Of a DNA stretch of 64,000 nucleotides, positions 34,578 to 44,802 are shown piece by piece (the first letter of the stretch is position 1; every line of letters starts with the position of its first letter). The stretch comes from JBNLAN01 sp050302175. Its GTDB lineage: Bacteria; Pseudomonadota; Zetaproteobacteria; Mariprofundales; Mariprofundaceae. The position numbers were made by a program, and so were the translations under genes. The DNA is taken from assembly GCA_050302175.1 (NCBI GenBank), contig JBNLAN010000011.1:1-64000 (forward strand), written 5' to 3'. A model generated the notes under the pieces. That model was not told the origin of the DNA. It saw nothing but the letters and a program-made list of their open reading frames with translations, and searched no databases.

Positions 34578-35300
34578 ATGATGGTCAATCGCCGACAAGT
34601 TGCCGCTTCTTCGCCTGCCCCGTACGCTTGCTGCATGGATGGCGGCGGTGATGTAACAAAAAGGGGCTGGCAGCTGATTCGGCATGCCATGCAGCCCTAT
34701 GCTGAATCGCTGGCGGAGCAGGAGGCGATGATTGAGGTAATTTTGGCCGGGGAGACTCCGCAAACCCTTATTTTTACAGAGCATCCTCCGATCTACACCA
34801 TCGGCACATCCGGCAGCGAACAGGATGTGCTGGAGAGAGAGATCGCCGGTGAAACCATCGAAGTGTTTCATAGTGGGCGTGGCGGTGAGGTGACCTATCA
34901 CGGGCCCGGGCAGCTGGTAATCTATGTGCTGGCGGACCTGCGCACCGAGCAGGATCTGCATAAACATGTGTGGCGGCTGGAGGAGATGGTGATTCGTATG
35001 CTGGCAGGGATCGGGATAGTTGCAGGCCGAAACCCGCGTGGTGTCGGTGTCTGGGTGGAAGCGGAAAAGATTGCGGCAGTGGGTGTGCGTTGCCGTAAAT
35101 GGATCGTCTACCACGGCATTGCACTGAATATTGCACCGAATATGCGCCATTTCGACGGCATCATCACCTGCGGCATGCAAGACCGGCCAGTAACCTCCAT
35201 GCAAAAACTGGGGCTGAATATGGTGCGAAACGAGGTTGAGGAGCGCTTGCTGTTTGAGGCCGGCAAGCAGTTCTCTGCAAGTTTCAAGTCGGCCAGTTAG
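34578..35300 (+). CDS. lipB: Octanoyl-[acyl carrier protein] transferase LipB
   Basis: Protein of 240 residues that moves octanoate from ACP to lipoyl domains. Conserved SGRGGEVTYHGPGQLV, the Lys in KIAAVGVRCRKW and the acyl-accepting Cys in DGIITCGM are present. ATG 34578 is preferred because GAGG lies 7 bases upstream; it gives an N-terminal tail of about 25 residues longer than usual. ATG 34635 would give a typical length but has no binding site. The last four bases overlap the converging cyclic-nucleotide-domain gene. lipA not seen. Confidence 0.93.
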   Translation: MMVNRRQVAASSPAPYACCMDGGGDVTKRGWQLIRHAMQPYAESLAEQEAMIEVILAGETPQTLIFTEHPPIYTIGTSGSEQDVLEREIAGETIEVFHSGRGGEVTYHGPGQLVIYVLADLRTEQDLHKHVWRLEEMVIRMLAGIGIVAGRNPRGVGVWVEAEKIAAVGVRCRKWIVYHGIALNIAPNMRHFDGIITCGMQDRPVTSMQKLGLNMVRNEVEERLLFEAGKQFSASFKSAS

Positions 35301-36388
35301 TTCTGCTCCAGGGTTTCGGCAATCTCTTCGGTATAGTTACGCACCCAGGAATCAAACAGTCCATAGGCGTTCATAAAGGAGAGAAACACCTCTTTTGGGA
35401 TGCGGCATAGCAGGCAATGATTCAGTGCTACGGCTTTGCCCTGCTTCGGTAAGCGCAACAGATTGGATACATTGCCAAACATATTGCCAAAACGCATGGT
35501 CACGCGAGGAGCGGCTTCGTCGTCCGGATTCGCCAGAATTTCCATCTCACCGTATACGAGCATATAGGCATAATCGTCATGCGGGTCGCTATGCGCGATG
35601 GTTGCGCCTTTCTGCAGTTCGATCAGTTGCGACTCTTCAGCCAGCCATTTGCGATCACCCTCCGGCAGCTCAACCAGGGCCGGATGCTGATGCGAGGCGG
35701 AAAGAATCAGGCGAGTCTGAATGGTCTTCATCAAACGCTCGCCAGCGATGGGCGATAGCTCCATAAGTTTTTGTATGGAAGCATCGGAAAACTCAAGTGC
35801 AAGCACAGGCTCCACCACCCCAACCGAAGCGGTACGCGGCATTTTATAAACACAGGCGAATTCGCCGAAAAAGTCGCCGGGGAAAAGTTTACTGACCAGC
35901 AGTTCTTTGCCGTTGGCATCGATATGCACATGGGTGCAGCCTTCCAGCAACAGAAAAAAACTGCGGCTAACTTCGCCCTGCCTGACGATGAGCTCACCGG
36001 CCTTGAAGCGCGACAGTTTGCCCTGGCGCAGAAAATCCTTGGCTTCGTGATCGGACAGTTGCGAGATCAGCTCGAAGACTTTGCCCTTGCTGCTCTCCAT
36101 ATCGACAGGGCCATCTGCGGTGATTTGCGCCAGCGTATGCAGCGAGTCAATCTCCTCCGTATTCGGATGCTCGAGATGGCGGCACATCTCCAAAAAACCA
36201 ATAGCCAGACTGGACTTACCTGTTGCGATCATGCGGCGAGCCGTATCCAGCGCCAGATCACGCGCCGCATCGACATGATCGCCATCGTGTAGCATGTTGA
36301 TCAGTGGACGGGCAATGTGAAGATCTTCGGGGAACACATGATTGAGGTCACGGTAAACCAGCAGAATATCGGAGTCATTCATTTCCAT
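35297..36388 (-). CDS. Cyclic-nucleotide-binding-domain protein
   Basis: Protein of 363 residues. Residues 1-110 are helical with a TPR-like look; a cyclic-nucleotide-binding domain follows (FKAGELIVRQGEVSRSFFLLLEG, then FPGDFFGEFACVYKMPRTASV), and a second, weaker one (ATIAHSDPHDDYAYMLVYGEMEIL). No DNA-binding or catalytic domain is visible, so it may be a sensor. The phosphate-binding cassette has GEFACVYKMPRTA, with Arg present. The start is uncertain: ATG 36388 is chosen because a longer form (36478) would overlap the psd start. Confidence 0.75.
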   Translation of the reverse strand: MEMNDSDILLVYRDLNHVFPEDLHIARPLINMLHDGDHVDAARDLALDTARRMIATGKSSLAIGFLEMCRHLEHPNTEEIDSLHTLAQITADGPVDMESSKGKVFELISQLSDHEAKDFLRQGKLSRFKAGELIVRQGEVSRSFFLLLEGCTHVHIDANGKELLVSKLFPGDFFGEFACVYKMPRTASVGVVEPVLALEFSDASIQKLMELSPIAGERLMKTIQTRLILSASHQHPALVELPEGDRKWLAEESQLIELQKGATIAHSDPHDDYAYMLVYGEMEILANPDDEAAPRVTMRFGNMFGNVSNLLRLPKQGKAVALNHCLLCRIPKEVFLSFMNAYGLFDSWVRNYTEEIAETLEQN

Positions 36389-36476
36389 GCCCGTAATGTA
36401 GCGAATAAGCATAATATTTGCATAGGTTTTTTCACTGCGGTTGGTGTAGGCCGAATTTGCATGTACGATGCGCCGC

Positions 36477-37139
36477 ATGACACAACCTCAACCTATTTCC
36501 GGCACACCACGCGGCGTACTCCCTTTCGCGCCCGAGGGTTGGCCATTCATTATTCCCGTCACCGTATTTCTGCTGACGGCCATTCTTATGGGCAAACAGG
36601 TTGCCAGCGTATTGCTGCTGGTTTTGCTTTTGTTTGTGCTCAATTTCTTCCGCGACCCCGAGCGCAAGATTCCCGATGCCCCCGGCCTGTTCGTTTCACC
36701 AGCCGATGGCAAGGTGATCCGTGCCGAAGTGATGAATGGCGTTGCCCGCATTGATATCTTTATGAATGTGTTCAATGTGCATGTGAATCGTTCACCTGCT
36801 GCAGGCCGTATCACGCATATGCAGTACACACCGGGCAAATTCATCAATGCCGCTTTCGATAACGCCAGCGATGAAAACGAGCGCAACCGCTTTGAGATGG
36901 AGACGGACGAGGGTGATAAAATCGCCTTCACGCAAATTTCCGGACTGATTGCCCGCCGCATTGTCTCATATGTGGCCGTTGGCGATGAGGTGAGCCGAGG
37001 CGGTCGCATTGGCATGATTCGCTTCGGTTCACGTGTGAATTGCGAGTTTCCAGCTGACTGCGAGATTCTGGTTAAGCCCGGCAAACACGTCAGTGCCGGC
37101 AGCACAATTCTCGCCCGCAAACCCGGAGCTTCTGTTTGA
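36477..37139 (+). CDS. psd: Phosphatidylserine decarboxylase (short PSD-A type)
   Basis: Pyruvoyl enzyme of 220 residues that makes phosphatidylethanolamine from phosphatidylserine. Two N-terminal membrane helices, VSPADGKVIRA, MNVFNVHVNRSPAAG, and the self-cleavage site in MIRFGSRVN, where the Ser becomes the pyruvoyl group. Cleavage yields a large beta and a small alpha chain. ATG 36468 and 36477 are both possible; neither has a ribosome binding site. Four-base overlap with pssA. Confidence 0.95.
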   Translation: MTQPQPISGTPRGVLPFAPEGWPFIIPVTVFLLTAILMGKQVASVLLLVLLLFVLNFFRDPERKIPDAPGLFVSPADGKVIRAEVMNGVARIDIFMNVFNVHVNRSPAAGRITHMQYTPGKFINAAFDNASDENERNRFEMETDEGDKIAFTQISGLIARRIVSYVAVGDEVSRGGRIGMIRFGSRVNCEFPADCEILVKPGKHVSAGSTILARKPGASV

Positions 37140-37909
37140 ACGGAGCTGTAGTTAAGGCCAAGAAACGCGGTATCTATATTCTGCCAAGCCTGTTTACCAC
37201 GGCCGGGCTGTTTGCCGGTTTCTATGCATTGATTGCAGCCATTCAGGGTAAATTTGAGCTGGCAGCATGGGCGATTTTTGCTGCTGCGGTGTTCGACATG
37301 CTGGATGGCCGTGTGGCTCGCCTGCTGCATGCCGAGACCTCTTTTGGTGCTGAGTACGATTCGCTGTGCGACATGCTCTCTTTCGGCATTGCTCCGGCGG
37401 TGACCCTCTATATGTGGACACTGGCACCGCTCGGCAAGATCGGATGGCTGGGAGCCTTTCTGGTTGCCGCCTGTGCGGCCTTGCGGCTGGCTCGTTTCAA
37501 TGTGCAGGTCGGCACTGCCGACAAACGCTATTTCCAGGGGTTGCCAACGCCCGCCACCGCCATGCTGGTCGCAACTGCCGTACTCTTCCATGAGCATATC
37601 GGTCAGAATCCGAATGCATGGGTCTGGCTTGGTTTTTCGGTGGCGCTTGCCTGGCTGATGGTCAGTAATGTGCGTTTTTTCTCTGGCAAGGATATCGATC
37701 TGAAGAAAAAACAGCCGTTTGCGATGCTGACAGCCATGCTTCTGGTGCTGGTACTGGTAGGTTACAAGCCTGAGATCACCCTGTTTGCAGTGATGTTCGG
37801 CTACTGCCTGCATGGTCCTGTATTAAGTGTCTGGCAGAAGCAGCGGGCACTCCGATTCCGTTTACAGCGTCGCCGCAAGGATCGCGGGCTCGACGAATCC
37901 GCTAGCTGA
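37136..37909 (+). CDS. pssA: CDP-diacylglycerol-serine O-phosphatidyltransferase
   Basis: Membrane enzyme of 257 residues that makes phosphatidylserine, the substrate for Psd upstream. The CDP-alcohol phosphotransferase motif DGRVARLLHAETSFGAEYDSLCD is conserved (pattern DGxxAR-x8-GxxxDxxxD, split here as DGRVAR and GAEYDSLCD), with about eight membrane helices. The start is TTG 37136: TTGA overlaps the psd stop and GGAG lies 6 bases upstream. The last 8 bases overlap the converging agmatinase gene. Confidence 0.95.
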   Translation: MNGAVVKAKKRGIYILPSLFTTAGLFAGFYALIAAIQGKFELAAWAIFAAAVFDMLDGRVARLLHAETSFGAEYDSLCDMLSFGIAPAVTLYMWTLAPLGKIGWLGAFLVAACAALRLARFNVQVGTADKRYFQGLPTPATAMLVATAVLFHEHIGQNPNAWVWLGFSVALAWLMVSNVRFFSGKDIDLKKKQPFAMLTAMLLVLVLVGYKPEITLFAVMFGYCLHGPVLSVWQKQRALRFRLQRRRKDRGLDESAS

Positions 37910-38732
37910 ACAGCAGCAGCATCTCCCGCACACATTTCGCAGCCAGCACCGACGAGCAGTCACTCGCATCAAGCTTCGGGGCCAGTTCCACCGCATCCAG
38001 CCCTACCACATTGCAACCCCTGATGGCCTGAATAAAGCGCTGGAAAGTCCACCAGTCGATTCCGCCTGGCTCAGGCGTACCGGTGCCGGGGAATGCGGCC
38101 GGGTCGAAGACATCAAGATCCACGGTCAGATAGAGCGGGCGCTCGCCGATCCAGTCGCGCAGTTTTTTCAGATCCTCATCGCGGAAGGTGATCAGTGTGC
38201 CGTGCTCGCGCATCAGCGCATACTCTTCGCGTGTACCGGATCGTATACCGATCTGGCGAATGTTCTCTTGCCCGAGGAACTCGGAGACGCGGCGAATGAT
38301 GCAGGCGTGCGACAAAGGATTCCCTATGTAGTCGGCACGCTGGTCGGCGTGTGCATCGAGCTGCACCACCACGAGGCCCGGATATTTGGCATAGACCGCC
38401 TCGATCACCGGCAGGCTGACCAGGTGTTCACCGCCCAACATAAACGGAACGCGGTCGTCAGCCACGCATTCATTGGCAAATTCGCGGATCGTGGCGAGTA
38501 CGCTTTTCACATCGCCGGATGAGAGATCGAGGTCGCCGGCATCGGCGTAAGAAACCTGCGTGAGATCGGCATCGAGAACCGGGGAGTAGATCTCCACCCC
38601 GTCGGATACGTCGCGAATAGCAGCCGGGCCGAAGCGGGTGCCGGTGCGGAAAGAGACGGTGCCATCGAACGGGGCACCGAACAGACGAACCTGGTGCGGC
38701 TCGGAAATAGCGGAGTCGGTATCGTCGTACAT
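37902..38732 (-). CDS. speB: Agmatinase (ureohydrolase)
   Basis: Protein of 276 residues of the arginase/agmatinase family, which splits agmatine into putrescine and urea. The binuclear manganese site is seen as GGEHLVS, DAHADQRADY and DLDVFDPAA, with Glu in VELAPKLD. Together with the carboxynorspermidine genes downstream it would supply putrescine for polyamine synthesis. The arginine decarboxylase gene is not in the window. Guanidinobutyrase or proclavaminate-type activity cannot be excluded. Confidence 0.9.
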   Translation of the reverse strand: MYDDTDSAISEPHQVRLFGAPFDGTVSFRTGTRFGPAAIRDVSDGVEIYSPVLDADLTQVSYADAGDLDLSSGDVKSVLATIREFANECVADDRVPFMLGGEHLVSLPVIEAVYAKYPGLVVVQLDAHADQRADYIGNPLSHACIIRRVSEFLGQENIRQIGIRSGTREEYALMREHGTLITFRDEDLKKLRDWIGERPLYLTVDLDVFDPAAFPGTGTPEPGGIDWWTFQRFIQAIRGCNVVGLDAVELAPKLDASDCSSVLAAKCVREMLLLFS

Positions 38733-39081
38733 GTCGGCAGTCTATCTCCAAAGTAAGCAGAGAGAAGAACTGTTTGTTCTTCTTTGCATGCCCACAAATT
38801 GCGAATGCAATTTGGACGGACGTCAGGCCGCCCGCAGGGTCGATGCGTTGTTCCTCGCAACCAGATCGAAAACGGGCAGAAAATAAAACTCCGAATTTTC
38901 TGCTGATCCGTTTTCCCCCATCTACTCGGCGCATCGGCAAGCGGGAGAGTGGAAAGCCACTTTATTTGAGTTTTCTTTCTCTGTGTAACTCTGCGCCCTC
39001 TGTGGTGAAACTTCTTCACGCTGGCGGAAGATTCGCTGCGCCATTAGCGTTCGGGCTCTATTCCATTTTGAGGGTGAAAGC
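38733..39081. other. 349-base spacer with three hairpins and an ACAGAG-type repeat
   Basis: No gene is supported here. Three inverted repeats lie in a row: AGAAGAAC/GTTCTTCT (38763-38783), CAAATTGC/GCAATTTG (38795-38814), and a longer one with arms GAAAACGGGCAGAAAA (38868-38883) and TTTTCTGC plus CCGTTTTC (38896-38915) split by TGAT. At 38971-39010, the minus strand reads as repeats of CACAGAG/GCAGAG. The spacer separates the divergent speB and carboxynorspermidine synthase genes and must hold their promoters. Confidence 0.6.
38971..39010 (-). repeat. ACAGAG-rich dispersed-repeat-like element
   Basis: The minus strand contains CACAGAG, GGCGCAGAG and TTACACAGAG in succession, followed by AAAG. 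This resembles a short intergenic repeat of the form CACAGAGGCACAGAG that I recall from many environmental bacterial genomes; function unknown. Only one copy is in this window. Confidence 0.45.
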
Positions 39082-40302
<1,221 letters not shown>

Positions 40303-40338
40303 ACGACGAATGAGCTACCGGAAGGCGGCTCGCCTGTT

Positions 40339-40848
40339 TTAGCTCGGGTTGTGCGGCGGTTCCTCTTCCTCGGAGTGACTATCGCCGTTTTGCTGATGGT
40401 ATTTGGCATGTACGCCGCGGCTTAGTGCGGCGAAGGTGCGCTCGGCCCATTCGCATGAGAGCAGGATGGTAACGCAGGCAATGGCGAGTCCGATGTCGAG
40501 GTGGTACTGGCCGAGTCCGATCGAGGCGCCAATGGCGGCCAGCACCCATATTACCGCTGCTGTGGTTACCCCCAGTACCGTACCTTCACGAGAGAACATC
40601 ACGCCCGCCCCTAGAAAACCAATGCCGGTAATGACCTGACCGAGTACGCGGGTCGAGTCCACACTTGGCCCGCCGAACTGCGCTCCCAGGTGCACGAACA
40701 TCGCGGTCCCGAGGCAGACCAGCATGCTGGTGCGCATTCCGGCAGGTTTGCCGCGAACCTGGCGTTCAAGACCGATGATCGCCCCGCACAGCATGGAGAG
40801 CGTCACAATGGAAAAGAAAGCCGGGTCGCCGATGAATTGCTCGATCAT
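40339..40848 (-). CDS. MgtC/SapB family membrane protein
   Basis: Protein of 169 residues with about four or five helices. Conserved MgtC motifs are GAIIGLERQVRGKPAGMRT, ITGIGFLGAGVMF and VTTAAVIWVLAAIG, the signature of the family. The C-terminal tail is short and acidic (SEEEEPP), without the ACT domain of Salmonella MgtC. The family is tied to magnesium stress and growth in low Mg, but substrate transport is doubtful. It sits between, and opposite to, the two polyamine genes. Confidence 0.9.
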   Translation of the reverse strand: MIEQFIGDPAFFSIVTLSMLCGAIIGLERQVRGKPAGMRTSMLVCLGTAMFVHLGAQFGGPSVDSTRVLGQVITGIGFLGAGVMFSREGTVLGVTTAAVIWVLAAIGASIGLGQYHLDIGLAIACVTILLSCEWAERTFAALSRGVHAKYHQQNGDSHSEEEEPPHNPS

Positions 40849-40952
40849 GCCGCTTTATATGCCGCAGAGATTATTTTGGATAGCCCCTTTATAGCCGTTC
40901 ATTGCTGCGGGAAGGCGCCGCCTCTAGCATCGGCGCTTATGGAGGAGATGCG

Positions 40953-42086
40953 ATGCAGAAGGAATATGTTCAGGCACCGTCACCCTGTTATCTGCTGGAA
41001 GAGGCAAAGCTTCGCGCCAATCTGGAGCTGATGCGGCGCGTGCAGCAGGAGTCCGGCTGCACCATTATTCTGGCACTGAAGGGGTTCGCCATGTGGTCGG
41101 CTTTTCCGCTGGTACGTCAGTACCTGAAGGGGTGCACCGCCAGCTCGCTGTGGGAACTTCAGCTTTCTAACGAAAAATTCGGTGGCGAGAACCATATCTA
41201 TTCGGCTGCATTTCGTGACGACGAGTTCGATGAAGTTTGCGCCCTTGCCGGGCACATCGTTTTCAACTCGGTGGCACAATGGCAGAGGTTCGGACCAAAA
41301 GCATTGAAGGCTGGCATCTCCTGCGGTTTGCGTGTTAATCCGGGCATCGCGGAAGTGACCACCGATCTCTACAACCCCTGTTTCTCCGGTTCGCGCCTAG
41401 GGGTGCGCCCGGAGCATCTGGAGGGTGCGGAGCTTTCGGGGCTGGAGGGGCTGCACGCGCATGCGTTATGCGAGAATGCAGCGGCCTCATCGGTGAAACT
41501 CATCGATGCATTCGAGCAGAAGTTCGGCCACCTGATCCCGAATCTGCAGTGGGTCAATTTCGGCGGCGGCCATTTGATGACGCACAAGGATTACGATGTG
41601 CAGAAGCTGATCGACCGAATCAGGGCCTTCCGCGAGAAGTGGAAGGTGAAGGTCTATCTGGAGCCGGGCGGGGCGGTGGCATGGCGCACCGGCCCTTTGA
41701 TCGCCTCCGTGCTCGATATTGTGCCGACCGATCAGCTGCCGGTGGCGATTCTCGATATCTCGGCAACAGCCCATATGCCTGACGTGCTGGAGATGCCCTA
41801 CCGCCCTGCCATTACCGATGCAGCTGAAGCGAATGAGAAGAAGCACACCTATCGGCTCGGTGGTGGCTCGTGTCTCGCCGGTGATGTCATCGGTGACTAT
41901 TCGTTCGATGCTCCGCTTGAGGTGGGTTCGCGCCTCGTCTTCGAGGACATGATCCACTACACGATGGTGAAAACCACGATGTTCAATGGCGTACGCCATC
42001 CCGACATCGCCATCCTGCGCGAATCGGGCAAGCTGGACGTGTTGCGCCACTTCACTTATGAGGATTTTCGTGACAGGTTGTCGTAA
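40953..42086 (+). CDS. nspC: Carboxynorspermidine decarboxylase
   Basis: Fold-III PLP decarboxylase of 377 residues that removes CO2 from carboxynorspermidine or carboxyspermidine. It has SPCYLLEEAKLRAN, the PLP lysine in LALKGFAMW, NFGGGHLMTHKDYD and the Cys-containing GGGSCLAGDVIGDYSF. GGAGGAG lies 5 bases before the ATG. It differs from LysA (DapC-type) in length and in the WNFGG-like motifs. Completes the SAM-free triamine pathway with the gene at 39082. Confidence 0.93.
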   Translation: MQKEYVQAPSPCYLLEEAKLRANLELMRRVQQESGCTIILALKGFAMWSAFPLVRQYLKGCTASSLWELQLSNEKFGGENHIYSAAFRDDEFDEVCALAGHIVFNSVAQWQRFGPKALKAGISCGLRVNPGIAEVTTDLYNPCFSGSRLGVRPEHLEGAELSGLEGLHAHALCENAAASSVKLIDAFEQKFGHLIPNLQWVNFGGGHLMTHKDYDVQKLIDRIRAFREKWKVKVYLEPGGAVAWRTGPLIASVLDIVPTDQLPVAILDISATAHMPDVLEMPYRPAITDAAEANEKKHTYRLGGGSCLAGDVIGDYSFDAPLEVGSRLVFEDMIHYTMVKTTMFNGVRHPDIAILRESGKLDVLRHFTYEDFRDRLS

Positions 42087-42132
42087 GAGCGGTCATGCTC
42101 CCCGGGAGTTCGCCGATGCCGGATAATCGCGG

Positions 42133-44790
42133 ATGACATCCACCGACCAGAAGCCAAAGCATGCCATCGGCCGTATGTTCAGGCAGGGCAATCTGGTTAC
42201 ACGAAAGTTCTATCTCGTTGTCGCTCTGTTTGTGGCGATTGTACTCTGCCTGCTAACACTGCATCGCTTCGAAGCCTATGTGCTGGATTCGGTCCGGGCC
42301 TATGTTGCGGGCGAGGGCTTCTGGTCCAAAGGGCAGAAAGACGCCGTCTATTATCTGCAACGCTACGGCATTTCGCATGACGAATCGGATTACGAAGAAT
42401 TTCTGAAAGGGTTGGCTGCTTCGCTGGGCGACAGGCAGGCGCGGCTGGCACTGCAAGCGATGCCGCCGGATATTCAGCGTGCCCGGCAAGGTTTTTTGGC
42501 TGGGCGGAATCATCCGGACGATGTCGATCAGTTGGTCAGCTTTTTCCTCAATTTCAGCGAAGTCAGCGATATGCGGCAGGCGATTGCTATCTGGACCGAG
42601 GGCGATGCCCTTATCGATGAATTGCAACGGTTGGGGCTTGAGCTGCATGAGACCGTCCGCACCGGTAAGGGTCATCTATCCGATATTCGCGACATCCTCT
42701 CCCGTATCAGTGCCGTGAACGTAGAGGTGGCCGGGCTGGAGGACCGCTTTTCCGCCACGCTCGGCAACGCCGCCCGGAAGTACCACAATATTACACAGCA
42801 GATTATCCTGGCCATGACCCTGCTGCTTCTGACGCTCGGCATTATTCTTGCCCGTCAGATCGTGCGTGGCATTCGCCAGACGCAGGCGAAGCTCGAATTC
42901 AGCGAGGCGCGTTTCCGGCATGTCGTCGAGTCCAACATCGTCGGCATCATGTTTTGGCAATCCGATGGCTCGATTACGGATGCCAACGACGCTTTCCTCG
43001 ATATCACAGGCTATACGCGCGAGGAGATGCAGGCCGGAAAGATAAGCTGCCATGCGCTTGTTTCTTCCGAACGGCATGCAGGGCTGGAAATTCTGGAGGA
43101 GGAGATTCGCAACAAGGGTAGCTGTGCTCCTTTCGAACAGGAGTTCATGCACAAAGATGGTCATCGGGTAACGGTTTACCTGGGCGCTGCGAGACTGGAA
43201 GAGGCAGGCGACTCCAGAGTCTGTTTCGCCCTCGATATCAGTGAACGGAAGCGTGCCGAGCAGTCGCAGCGGTTGGCGGCGGCGGTGTTCCACTCTGCCA
43301 GCGAAGCGATTTTCATTACTGATACCACTCCAGCAATCAAGGCGGTTAATCCGGCATTCGAAAAGATTACAGGATATTCGGAAGAGGAGGTGCTCGGCAG
43401 GAATCCGAACATTCTCTCTTCCGGCAGGAGCACCTCCGATTTCTATCGTGCGATGTGGGAAAGCCTGACGTCGAAAGGCGGATGGAAGGGCGAGATATGG
43501 AACAGGCGCAGGAACGGGGAGATATATCAGGAGTGGCTTTCAATTTCCGCCATCAGCAACGACAAAGGCGAGGTTTCCGAATATGTCGCAGTGTTCAGCG
43601 ATATTACGGAGATGCGCAAACTGGAGGAGCAGTTGCGGCAAGCGCAGAAAATGGAGGCCATCGGAACGCTGGTGGGTGGCATCGCGCACGACTTTAACAA
43701 CACGCTGGCGGCCATGGAGGGAAACCTCTTCCTGGCAAAGGAGTACAACCGCGGGAACAAGCGGCTGGCCGACAAACTGACTATTATTGAAAGCCTCTGC
43801 ATGCACTCCGCGGATATGGTGGAGCAGCTGATGACCTTTGCCCGCAAGGGGATCGTGCGCATGACGCACATTTCCCTGAACGAAGTGTTCAGAAGGGTGG
43901 GGAGTCTGTGTGCTTCGATCATGCCGGAGAATATTGCGCTGACAGTCGAGAATTGCGACGACGAGTTGGTGATCGAAGGAGATGCCGCACAGTTACAGCA
44001 AGTGATGCTGCATCTGCTGAATAATGCACGCGATGCCGTTGAAGGGGCCGATTCCCCTGCCATCGGTTGTCGTCTTACTCGTTTCACACCGGATGCTGCG
44101 TTTACCGAAGCGCATCCTGAGCTTGCGGCGTCCGGCGCCCTGGCGCATGTGGAGGTAAGCGATAACGGTTGTGGTATCCCGGATGAACAGCTGGAGCATA
44201 TCTTCGAGCCCTTCTACACCACCAAGGATATCGGCAAGGGTACGGGACTGGGGCTTTCCATGGTTTACGGTGCCGTACAAACGCATCAGGGTCTTGTCGA
44301 GGTGAAGAGCCGGGAGGGCAAGGGCACAACCGTGCACCTCTATCTGCCGCTGGCCGAGGTGGAGAGCCAGACCACGGAAGAGGTCCGCAAGGTAGTAACC
44401 GAGGCGCCAGGAGATGGCGCGATCACGATCCTGCTGGTCGATGATAATCTGAATTTGCGCAATGTCTGTGCCGAAATCCTTACAAGCATAGGCTATGAGG
44501 TGTTGACCGCAGACGACGGCGCATCTGCGCTGGAGTGTTTCGAGCGGCATAAGGAGCAAATCGGGCTGATCATCAGTGATGTCGTGATGCCGGTGATGGG
44601 TGGTTTCGAGCTCGCCAAGCGAGCGCGCCAACGGGAAGAAGGTTTGCCGGTTATTTTCATCACCGGTTACGATCCGGAGCACGTGGCGATTCCCGGCTCG
44701 CTGCTAGAGCATAGCGCCATTCTTAGCAAACCTTTCCAGGTGCAGGCACTGAGCGAATTGGTGCGGCGATTGCTGGCAGCACGGCAGTAA
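42133..44790 (+). CDS. Hybrid sensor histidine kinase with two PAS domains
   Basis: Membrane kinase of 885 residues. A helix at about 25-45, a periplasmic helical sensor of about 175 residues, a second helix (about 222-243), two PAS domains (about 258-370 and 375-495), a HisKA region with His519 in GGIAHDFNNTLA, a HATPase domain (N-box NNARDAVEGA, GTGLGLSMVYG), and a C-terminal receiver with Asp816 in LIISDVVMPVMGG. The dimer pattern AHDFNN places it in the family that signals to receiver-only proteins; three such proteins are encoded in this window. No HAMP domain is seen. Signal unknown. Confidence 0.92.
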   Translation: MTSTDQKPKHAIGRMFRQGNLVTRKFYLVVALFVAIVLCLLTLHRFEAYVLDSVRAYVAGEGFWSKGQKDAVYYLQRYGISHDESDYEEFLKGLAASLGDRQARLALQAMPPDIQRARQGFLAGRNHPDDVDQLVSFFLNFSEVSDMRQAIAIWTEGDALIDELQRLGLELHETVRTGKGHLSDIRDILSRISAVNVEVAGLEDRFSATLGNAARKYHNITQQIILAMTLLLLTLGIILARQIVRGIRQTQAKLEFSEARFRHVVESNIVGIMFWQSDGSITDANDAFLDITGYTREEMQAGKISCHALVSSERHAGLEILEEEIRNKGSCAPFEQEFMHKDGHRVTVYLGAARLEEAGDSRVCFALDISERKRAEQSQRLAAAVFHSASEAIFITDTTPAIKAVNPAFEKITGYSEEEVLGRNPNILSSGRSTSDFYRAMWESLTSKGGWKGEIWNRRRNGEIYQEWLSISAISNDKGEVSEYVAVFSDITEMRKLEEQLRQAQKMEAIGTLVGGIAHDFNNTLAAMEGNLFLAKEYNRGNKRLADKLTIIESLCMHSADMVEQLMTFARKGIVRMTHISLNEVFRRVGSLCASIMPENIALTVENCDDELVIEGDAAQLQQVMLHLLNNARDAVEGADSPAIGCRLTRFTPDAAFTEAHPELAASGALAHVEVSDNGCGIPDEQLEHIFEPFYTTKDIGKGTGLGLSMVYGAVQTHQGLVEVKSREGKGTTVHLYLPLAEVESQTTEEVRKVVTEAPGDGAITILLVDDNLNLRNVCAEILTSIGYEVLTADDGASALECFERHKEQIGLIISDVVMPVMGGFELAKRARQREEGLPVIFITGYDPEHVAIPGSLLEHSAILSKPFQVQALSELVRRLLAARQ

Positions 44791-44802
44791 ATCGAGCATT
44801 TC

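Noticed and set aside
36488..37813. Long open frame on the minus strand opposite psd and pssA
   Set aside because: Composition and residues (many Arg, Gln, His) are those of a shadow of the opposite strand; both plus-strand genes carry full family motifs.
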